Shown one piece after another: positions 58,945-64,000 of a stretch of 64,000 bases of DNA. The stretch is from positions 4,225,001 through 4,289,000 of the forward strand of contig NZ_FXWM01000001.1 of NCBI RefSeq assembly GCF_900177675.1, read 5' to 3'. Each line of letters starts with the position of its first letter. Position 1 is the first letter of the stretch. The notes below the pieces were generated by a model, which was given only the letters and a program-made list of their open reading frames with translations, did no database searches and had not been told where the DNA came from. The DNA comes from Bacillus sp. OV166 (GTDB taxonomy: Bacteria; Bacillota; Bacilli; Bacillales; Cytobacillaceae). The translations under genes and the position numbers were made by a program.

Positions 58945-60531
58945 TTAAACGACCCCATCACCTCCATCAGAAGTAAACTCCAATTCTCCTAAAGTCTTCA
59001 AACGGATTCTCAAAACCTCCCCTTTCATATAATCAAAGGGGAACTCTTCTATAGATACCAGCTCAATGCTGTCTCTTTTTGCTCCTTTCAGAAACAGCTG
59101 TTGAACCAGTTGTTCCCTTTCCTCATCGATTATTTCCTGTTTCGTCTTGTCTCTCAGCCAGAACACTTTATCCACCTGGGCACTAAGAGGTGCGAAACAG
59201 GCGCCAACTGCATTGCAAATATGAAAGCCAGCGGGATGGAAAACTTTTTGGTATTTTCCAAATAACCTATTCACAAGTAATGAACTTCCTCCGCCTACTA
59301 AAACAACCGGAAGGGCTTCATTACTCAGCTGAAGTTTGGATATCTTTTTCTTGATTTCACCCGTCACTGTTTTAATCACTTTTTGACAGTCATCCTCTGA
59401 CAGTTTATCTAATCCCTTTAGAGTTATTTTTTCATCTGAAAAGGAATCTGGATAAACTTTAAGGAAAGAATCGGTTAATGTCCAAGTGTCACCGCCCCAT
59501 GATATCCCCTGTTGTTCAATATCGCTGGCAATCGTTTCTTTTATTTGGACTGATTCTTCTTCGATTGAAATGAGACTGCCTCCGCCATAAGGAAGGGAAT
59601 ACATCTTTGGAACCCGCATATTTACATCTATATCCAAAATAGATGTCGAACCTATAGAAACTTCCGGCTGGCCGTTCTGGATCTTTCCAATATCAATCGT
59701 ACTTCCACCGACATCGACGACGATACAGCGGTCCAAGCCGCTCAAGATACTGGCCCCTCTGATACTGTTAGTGACCCCGGACCCAATTGTTAAAATAGGG
59801 TAATCAATTGCTTCCTGGATTCCCATAAGTGAGCCATCATTTTGAGTTAACCAACATGGACATTCTAATGAAAGTTTCTTAAATAATGTCGATAAATCAA
59901 TCATTGCCTGGCGGATCACCTTGGATATTATTGCATTTAAAAGTGTGGCATTTTCTCTTTCTATGAATCCGGTACTTCCGATTTCATGAGACATTGTGAT
60001 AGGTATCTCAGGAAAAGAATCTTTAATACGGTCGCGAATTTCCCGTTCTTCACTTTCATATAACGGGGAATAAGCTCCCACAAGACAGATTGACTCAATA
60101 CCGTATTTTTTTATATCGTGGTATAACTGCTCGATTTCATCTTGATTAGGCGTTGATTGTTCTTTTATTTTGCCTGTGTAATCATAAGAACTTTTAAAGT
60201 GATAAACCTTTGAAATATATTTCTTTAAATTTTCGGGCCATTGTAAAGCTGGTTCAATTAACGAAGGCTTTTTCGTGATACGGATAAGCGCCGTCTTAGA
60301 AAGATTGACAGGGTGATATAGTGCGTTAAGCACATGAGTTGTACCTAAGAAAATACCTTTTATTTGGTCTGGCGGGATGTTCGCTTCTTTTAACACTTCT
60401 TTCGCAGCCAACTCAATTCCAGAAATAATATCATTCGTTGTTAAGTGCTTCGACCAGGAAAGAAGCTTGCCATCATTCCTGACAATCACTGCATCTGTAT
60501 TTGTTCCTCCCACATCAATTCCCAGTTTCAT
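58945..60531 (-). CDS. Short HyuA (hydantoinase/oxoprolinase family), pair 3
   Basis: 528 residues, the most divergent of the three short copies. MKLGIDVGGTNTDAVIVRND, IFLGTTHVLNALYHPVNLSK (the NAI..R block of the others is changed) and CIVVDVGGSTIDIGKIQNG (Ser for Thr) mark the ATP site. The C-terminus SIEEFPFDYMKGEVLRIRLK keeps the shared tail. The start overlaps the DUF917 gene by 17 bases, with AGGAGAATT ahead of the ATG. It lies second in the sigma-54 operon. The divergence suggests a different substrate or a regulatory role beside pair 2. Confidence 0.86.
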   Translation of the reverse strand: MKLGIDVGGTNTDAVIVRNDGKLLSWSKHLTTNDIISGIELAAKEVLKEANIPPDQIKGIFLGTTHVLNALYHPVNLSKTALIRITKKPSLIEPALQWPENLKKYISKVYHFKSSYDYTGKIKEQSTPNQDEIEQLYHDIKKYGIESICLVGAYSPLYESEEREIRDRIKDSFPEIPITMSHEIGSTGFIERENATLLNAIISKVIRQAMIDLSTLFKKLSLECPCWLTQNDGSLMGIQEAIDYPILTIGSGVTNSIRGASILSGLDRCIVVDVGGSTIDIGKIQNGQPEVSIGSTSILDIDVNMRVPKMYSLPYGGGSLISIEEESVQIKETIASDIEQQGISWGGDTWTLTDSFLKVYPDSFSDEKITLKGLDKLSEDDCQKVIKTVTGEIKKKISKLQLSNEALPVVLVGGGSSLLVNRLFGKYQKVFHPAGFHICNAVGACFAPLSAQVDKVFWLRDKTKQEIIDEEREQLVQQLFLKGAKRDSIELVSIEEFPFDYMKGEVLRIRLKTLGELEFTSDGGDGVV

Positions 60532-61621
60532 GATCTAATTCTCCTGGCAGAGGTTTATAGGATATGGTTAAATCAAAGTTTTCTGGACCCACGAGCTCAA
60601 GCATTTCTTTTGTTCGAAGAATCGTTGGAGCTGGTAGAGCGAAAATAATGACGGAATGACCCGCCTGAATCTCGGAAACATTGTAGGGGAATAAATTTTC
60701 CTCATTCAAAACAAGGATGAGATCAGGCGTTGTACAAATATACTGATCCTCTTTTATAGAAATAAACTCATTCTTGAATTCTATTTCAATCCTTTTATTT
60801 GAAAAAACAGACCGCCCATCTATTACGAGCTTTCCAATTAATGATCCTTTTTCAAACCACCGGTTAACCTTAGAAACCACACCACTGATGATTTCTAGAG
60901 GTTTTCCATAAATTGAGTTTTCGAACACCCTGTGCATCTCTTCAATTTTTCGGCTTATTTGTGTATCTTTTTTGACGGCAGTTCCTAACCGATGAATTAA
61001 ATTTAATGATCCTGGAACCATAGATGTTTTCATTTTTCTTCCATTAGCAGCGTAACAAAGGAAATGGGCACACCCTCCATTTCTCACAATAAAATCTTTT
61101 GCCAATTCTGCTATGTTATCAATATCCTCCAAACCATCAATTAAAGTGCTTTCATCATGTGTTTGCAGGACGAATGGTGATAAAGGAATATCCGAGAGAT
61201 GAAAGGTTGTCATAGATATCTCAGGAAAAGCCCTTCCCATTCCATCTCCGTCCACAACAGGCAACTTTTTCATGACCGCCGTCACTAACGGAGTCAGGGC
61301 ATTCACGCCGCCAATTTCTATAGGGATAAGTGCATCGACTTTTTTTTGACTGGTCGATTCATAAACATCAAGGACTTGGACTCCCTCTTGGCCGCTGGGG
61401 ATGTTTTCATCATATAAAATGGTAGAACCCATTATACCAACCGCAGCAATCCATTCGTCCTCTATATCCGTAATGGACTTTACGGTTATTGAGTCCTCAT
61501 CCGTCATGATCGACATTAATAAACTCTGTACCGTCTTGGTATCACCGCCTCCGCCACAAGATAGAATCTTTGCTCCTATTGCCAATAGTGGTATATCCTG
61601 CTTTTTAATTTGCCAAGACAT
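60515..61621 (-). CDS. DUF917 family protein, pair 3
   Basis: 368 residues. AIGAKILSCGGGGDTKTVQS (Thr in place of Pro after GGGGD), PIEIGGVNALTPLVTAVMKK, DGDGMGRAFPEISMTTFHL and LELVGPENFDLTISY. It is the most divergent DUF917 copy in the window, matching the divergence of its HyuA partner, as expected if the two proteins evolve as a pair. AAAGGAG lies 9 bases before the ATG. It is the first gene of the operon behind the sigma-54 promoter at 61648-61664, with a leader of only about 15 bases after the expected start of transcription. Confidence 0.85.
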   Translation of the reverse strand: MSWQIKKQDIPLLAIGAKILSCGGGGDTKTVQSLLMSIMTDEDSITVKSITDIEDEWIAAVGIMGSTILYDENIPSGQEGVQVLDVYESTSQKKVDALIPIEIGGVNALTPLVTAVMKKLPVVDGDGMGRAFPEISMTTFHLSDIPLSPFVLQTHDESTLIDGLEDIDNIAELAKDFIVRNGGCAHFLCYAANGRKMKTSMVPGSLNLIHRLGTAVKKDTQISRKIEEMHRVFENSIYGKPLEIISGVVSKVNRWFEKGSLIGKLVIDGRSVFSNKRIEIEFKNEFISIKEDQYICTTPDLILVLNEENLFPYNVSEIQAGHSVIIFALPAPTILRTKEMLELVGPENFDLTISYKPLPGELDHETGN

Positions 61622-61647
61622 AGGTTGTTGCTCCTTTCTTTTTATAA

Positions 61648-61664
61648 TGCAAGAAGTGTGCCAA
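61648..61664 (-). promoter_or_regulatory. Sigma-54 (-24/-12) promoter of the DUF917-HyuA-permease operon
   Basis: The minus strand reads TTGGCACACTTCTTGCA, a perfect -24/-12 element. Transcription should start near 61636, 15 bases before the DUF917 start codon and just ahead of its ribosome site. The gene immediately upstream encodes a sigma-54 activator. Compared with 50480-50496 only one of 17 positions differs. Confidence 0.92.
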
Positions 61665-61759
61665 AAAAAGAAATCCCCATCAAGCCCGGGGTGGATGGGA
61701 ATGACAAGATTTAATTTACGTGAATTACGAGAATTTTAAAATAATGAGAAAGCCAAAAA

Positions 61760-61780
61760 TGACCGGTAAGCACCGGTAAT
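61760..61780 (-). terminator. ACCGGT repeat hairpin after the sigma-54 activator gene
   Basis: Two ACCGGTAA words (61762-61769 and 61772-61779) read on the minus strand as ACCGGTGCTTACCGGT, a 6-bp hairpin with a GCTT loop followed by CATTTTT. It sits 65-85 bases past the regulator stop and about 100 bases upstream of the sigma-54 promoter, so it may be the regulator's terminator or part of its own binding site. Confidence 0.45.
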
Positions 61781-61786
61781 CATACA

Positions 61787-61832
61787 TTTTATCATTTTTT
61801 CTCATATTTTCTCAGTTTTATCATTTTTCTCA
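61787..61832. promoter_or_regulatory. Direct repeats TTTTATCATTTTTCTCA, candidate activator sites
   Basis: TTTTATCATTTTTTCTCA (61787-61804) and TTTTATCATTTTTCTCA (61816-61832) are near-identical direct repeats 29 bases apart, with an extra TTTTCTCAG between. They lie 125-170 bases upstream of the sigma-54 promoter, the usual distance for activator binding, and just after the regulator stop codon. Confidence 0.55.
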
Positions 61833-61843
61833 GCTACTGTTCA

Positions 61844-63583
61844 TTATTTAATATTGAATTTGCTAATTCTTCTATATAAAGTAGGCAAGCTGATATTCAT
61901 GTGTTTCGCAACCTTCTTTTTACTGGGAGTATCCCTGCCATACTGATTCAATAATTCAATGATCAAATCTTTTTCTTCCACATGGGTATTCCTTTTACCT
62001 GAAACAGCAAGGCTATCAACCTGTTCAATTTTTGTGCCATTAACATATAAATCCCTTAAATATTTTGGCAGGCTTTCCATGGTTACCAGGTCACCAATCT
62101 CTAATTGGACAAAATGATGGACTACATTCTGCAGTTCTCTGATATTCCCCGGCCATTGATAACTAAGGAGGATTTCATAAACATCGTTAGAAAGTCTCTT
62201 CAGTGAGCGAAATAGCTCCCTGGAGAATTTTTTCAAAAAGTGTTCAACGAGGAGCGGAATATCCTCTCTTCTTTCTCTTAATGGTGGAATCGTAATGGGA
62301 ATGACATTTAGCCTGTAGTATAAATCCTCTCTGAATTCGCCCTTTGCTACAAGCTCTTCAAGATTGCGATGAGTGGCAGTTATAATTCGGACATCAACGG
62401 GAGTGCTTTTCGTATCTCCAACCCGCTCAATTTTCCTCTCCTGGACAACCCTCAGCAGTTTTGCCTGTAAATGGAGGGACAGGTCTCCAATTTCATCAAG
62501 AAAGATCGTCCCGCCATTGGCCATTTCGAATCTGCCTGGTTTGTCTCCACTTGAACCAGTAAAAGCTCCTTTAACATGTCCAAAAAGCTCGCTTTCCAAC
62601 AAAGATTCAGGAATGGCAGCACAATTCAATGCAATGAACGAACCATCTCTTCGATTGCTTGCCTGATGGATCGCTTGTGCGAAAACTTCCTTCCCAGTCC
62701 CGCTCTCGCCTCTCAGTAAAATGGAGGTATCGCTGGGTGCCACACGTCTAGCTATGTCAACAACCGTTTGAATGGAGTCGCTCGTTCCTTTCACATCTTT
62801 AAACGTGTAGAGGACTCTTTGTTCAGTCATTTTCTTTTTTGAATCATAGATAGATGTCAACTTGATAAGAAATGAAACGATTTCTCCATTTGCTAGAAGC
62901 GGTTTAACTTTCGCTATATGTTCTGCTTGTTCGCTTTTTAAAGAAGGAATAGATATTTTAAAATCCTGCTGGTTTTTGACATTCTTTATTTTCAGCCAAT
63001 CGGAAGCAGACATTATTTCGTTGATGTTTTCGCCCAGTAAAACCGTCTTGCTTTTGTTAAACTCCTTGCTGACATTATTGCTCAAGCTATGAATCGTTCC
63101 ATCAAGGCCAACGATTAAAATGGGTTCTTGAATAAAAGAAAACAGTCCAATCATTTCTTCCAAAACCAAGGTGTTTTCCTTTTTCAAATCATCATTTTCA
63201 ATTTTATTGCTGATCCATTCACAGCAAAAGTCAAGCTGGATTTCAATATTATCGAAGTTCTTATTCAGCCAGCCTGCCTGTCCATCCAGGGGAGTAACCA
63301 GCAAAACCCCTATTACTTTTTTGTTCTTGGTTATGGGCTTAATAATGGTGGTTTCAGCCACGCAATCATTTTTCAGAGAACATAATTCACACGTACTGTG
63401 CTTTGCTTTATTACGAATGAATACATCTATACCGGTTTTTTTGATTTTACTAATGATCGGACACTTTAGCGGCAGTGACTTTTGGTCATCATCCTGCAAC
63501 ACTACTTCAACCCTAACAGGAAAGGATTGAAACAACTTGGTGATAGTCGAACTTATTTCTTGAATATTTACTTCAGCAAACAT
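61844..63583 (-). CDS. Sigma-54-dependent transcriptional activator with Cys-containing sensor
   Basis: 579 residues. Residues 1-130 form a GAF-like sensor with a cluster of Cys (KCPIIS, then HSTCELCSLKNDC, later DFCCEW). Residues about 145-255 form a PAS domain (EPILIVGLDGTIHSLSNNVS). The AAA+ domain shows GESGTGKE, the GAFTGS loop, GGTIFLDEIGDL and REDLYYRLNV. A Fis-type helix-turn-helix ends the protein (KKKVAKHMNISLPTLYRRIS). The start is the ATG at 63581-63583, 8 bases after AGGTGG. It lies upstream of the DUF917-HyuA-racemase-permease operon on the same strand and should activate its promoter. The Cys cluster could bind metal or sense redox state or a thiol-type substrate. Confidence 0.9.
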   Translation of the reverse strand: MFAEVNIQEISSTITKLFQSFPVRVEVVLQDDDQKSLPLKCPIISKIKKTGIDVFIRNKAKHSTCELCSLKNDCVAETTIIKPITKNKKVIGVLLVTPLDGQAGWLNKNFDNIEIQLDFCCEWISNKIENDDLKKENTLVLEEMIGLFSFIQEPILIVGLDGTIHSLSNNVSKEFNKSKTVLLGENINEIMSASDWLKIKNVKNQQDFKISIPSLKSEQAEHIAKVKPLLANGEIVSFLIKLTSIYDSKKKMTEQRVLYTFKDVKGTSDSIQTVVDIARRVAPSDTSILLRGESGTGKEVFAQAIHQASNRRDGSFIALNCAAIPESLLESELFGHVKGAFTGSSGDKPGRFEMANGGTIFLDEIGDLSLHLQAKLLRVVQERKIERVGDTKSTPVDVRIITATHRNLEELVAKGEFREDLYYRLNVIPITIPPLRERREDIPLLVEHFLKKFSRELFRSLKRLSNDVYEILLSYQWPGNIRELQNVVHHFVQLEIGDLVTMESLPKYLRDLYVNGTKIEQVDSLAVSGKRNTHVEEKDLIIELLNQYGRDTPSKKKVAKHMNISLPTLYRRISKFNIK

Positions 63584-63619
63584 TAGCGCCGCCACCTAAT
63601 TTTAAAAAATTTATTTTTT

Positions 63620-63628
63620 ATTATATCA
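63620..63628 (-). promoter_or_regulatory. Extended -10 promoter of the sigma-54 activator gene
   Basis: The minus strand reads TGATATAAT, an exact extended -10 element (TGNTATAAT). No good -35 hexamer is seen at the expected distance, which extended -10 promoters tolerate. The leader to the start codon would be about 30 bases. Confidence 0.45.
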
Positions 63629-63928
63629 GACTTTTTTAGTAGGCTATATTATTACTGGATAATCCTACATTTCCTCTAATGCATATAAAAAGCAGCTTGC
63701 TAGAAAGAGGGATTAGCGGAATCGCACATGTCCTATTAAAACATACGGCTTACCAATATGTTTTGATTAATCAAGTCCTGGCTAATCTTTGGGCAGCAAC
63801 CTCCTACGGATGTAGCTATCAATTGCTAATAATTCTTTCTTGAAAACATTATAGTAGCATCTACTTTTCAAGCCATACTCTTCATAAGATTTCTCACTAA
63901 AAATACTCATCATGAAAAAGCCTTCAAA
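63629..63928. other. Gap upstream of the sigma-54 activator gene, no intact gene
   Basis: No complete gene is supported. On the minus strand a 34-codon piece near 63790-63900 reads YYNVFKKELLAIDSYIRRR. It faintly resembles the end of a group II intron reverse transcriptase, where a D.WIRRR word is typical, but it is short and lacks a ribosome site. It is taken as debris. Confidence 0.35.
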
Positions 63929-63959
63929 AAAAACGAACTCCTTTTAAAAAGAAGTTCGT
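63929..63959 (-). terminator. Terminator of the minus-strand gene entering from the right edge
   Basis: ACGAACTCCTTTT and AAAAAGAAGTTCGT form a hairpin with one G-T style mismatch. The minus strand continues in a run of eight T (plus-strand A at 63922-63929). Confidence 0.7.
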
Positions 63960-63965
63960 CTTAGT

Positions 63966-64000
63966 TTAAGAAATTTTCTCCATTTTAATGACTTTCCTAA
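63966..64000 (-). CDS. C-terminal end of an unidentified protein (partial)
   Basis: The minus strand reads RKVIKMEKIS and a TAA stop at 63966-63968, followed 7 bases later by a good terminator. The short tail does not identify the protein; the terminator is the main reason to call a gene. Confidence 0.4.
   Translation of the reverse strand, partial: RKVIKMEKIS

Noticed and set aside
61762..61779. ACCGGTAA direct repeats as the main activator binding site
   Set aside because: They form a short hairpin followed by T bases and fit a terminator of the regulator gene better; the TTTTATCATTTTTCTCA repeats are a better-placed candidate.
1..64000. CRISPR arrays, tRNA or rRNA genes
   Set aside because: No regularly spaced repeats, no tRNA-like cloverleaf ends and no rRNA segments were recognised on either strand.

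Overview
The window is chromosomal DNA of a low-GC Gram-positive bacterium, almost certainly a Bacillaceae member (Bacillus, Neobacillus or Peribacillus-like). The evidence is AAGGAGG-type ribosome binding sites, TTG and GTG starts, a YugP-type protease, DUF2382 stress proteins, a RocR-like sigma-54 regulator in front of proline and ornithine genes, and intergenic repeats of a kind common in Bacillaceae. No rRNA, tRNA or CRISPR array was seen.

Left part (1-15.7 kb): ordinary housekeeping and accessory genes. These are the end of a DUF2231 membrane protein, a 58-residue zinc-ribbon protein, a Gfo/Idh/MocA oxidoreductase, a SEC-C protein, two DUF2382 proteins, a family 3 glycoside hydrolase with an AraC regulator, a transaldolase-like aldolase, a decayed 6-phosphogluconate dehydrogenase, an iron alcohol dehydrogenase, two methyltransferases, small membrane proteins, a YugP protease, a HAD phosphatase and an acetyltransferase.

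A decayed zone at 15.7-18.0 kb holds a DinB remnant, a 332-bp segment bounded by inverted repeats, an internally deleted IS110-type transposase and unrecognised debris. It marks the edge of the next region.

The 18.0-63.6 kb region is a catabolic island. Apart from one divergent regulator and one IS fragment, its genes all lie on the minus strand. It begins (gene-wise right to left) with a sigma-54 regulator (61.8-63.6 kb) that faces a perfect -24/-12 promoter at 61648-61664. That promoter heads DUF917 / short HyuA / Asp-Glu racemase / NCS1 permease / DUF917 / short HyuA. A second sigma-54 unit follows: the divergent regulator at 50.6-52.0 kb and a promoter at 50480-50496 that reads ornithine cyclodeaminase, P5C dehydrogenase and proline dehydrogenase. 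Next come an XRE-cupin regulator, three full-size HyuA-HyuB pairs, two M24 peptidases, a third DUF917 / short HyuA pair, a lone DUF917 gene, a second racemase, an MFS transporter, DUF3830 and cupin proteins, M19 dipeptidase-family proteins, a proline racemase, and an enolase-superfamily racemase with an acetyltransferase and an M20 hydrolase.

Taken together, the island looks able to import cyclic or modified amino-acid derivatives (hydantoin, thiohydantoin, oxoproline or lactam-like), open their rings with ATP-dependent HyuA enzymes, racemise or deprotect the products, and feed glutamate and proline metabolism. The least understood element is the repeated DUF917 plus short HyuA pair. It may be a two-subunit enzyme parallel to HyuA-HyuB. 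Substrates cannot be read from the sequence.
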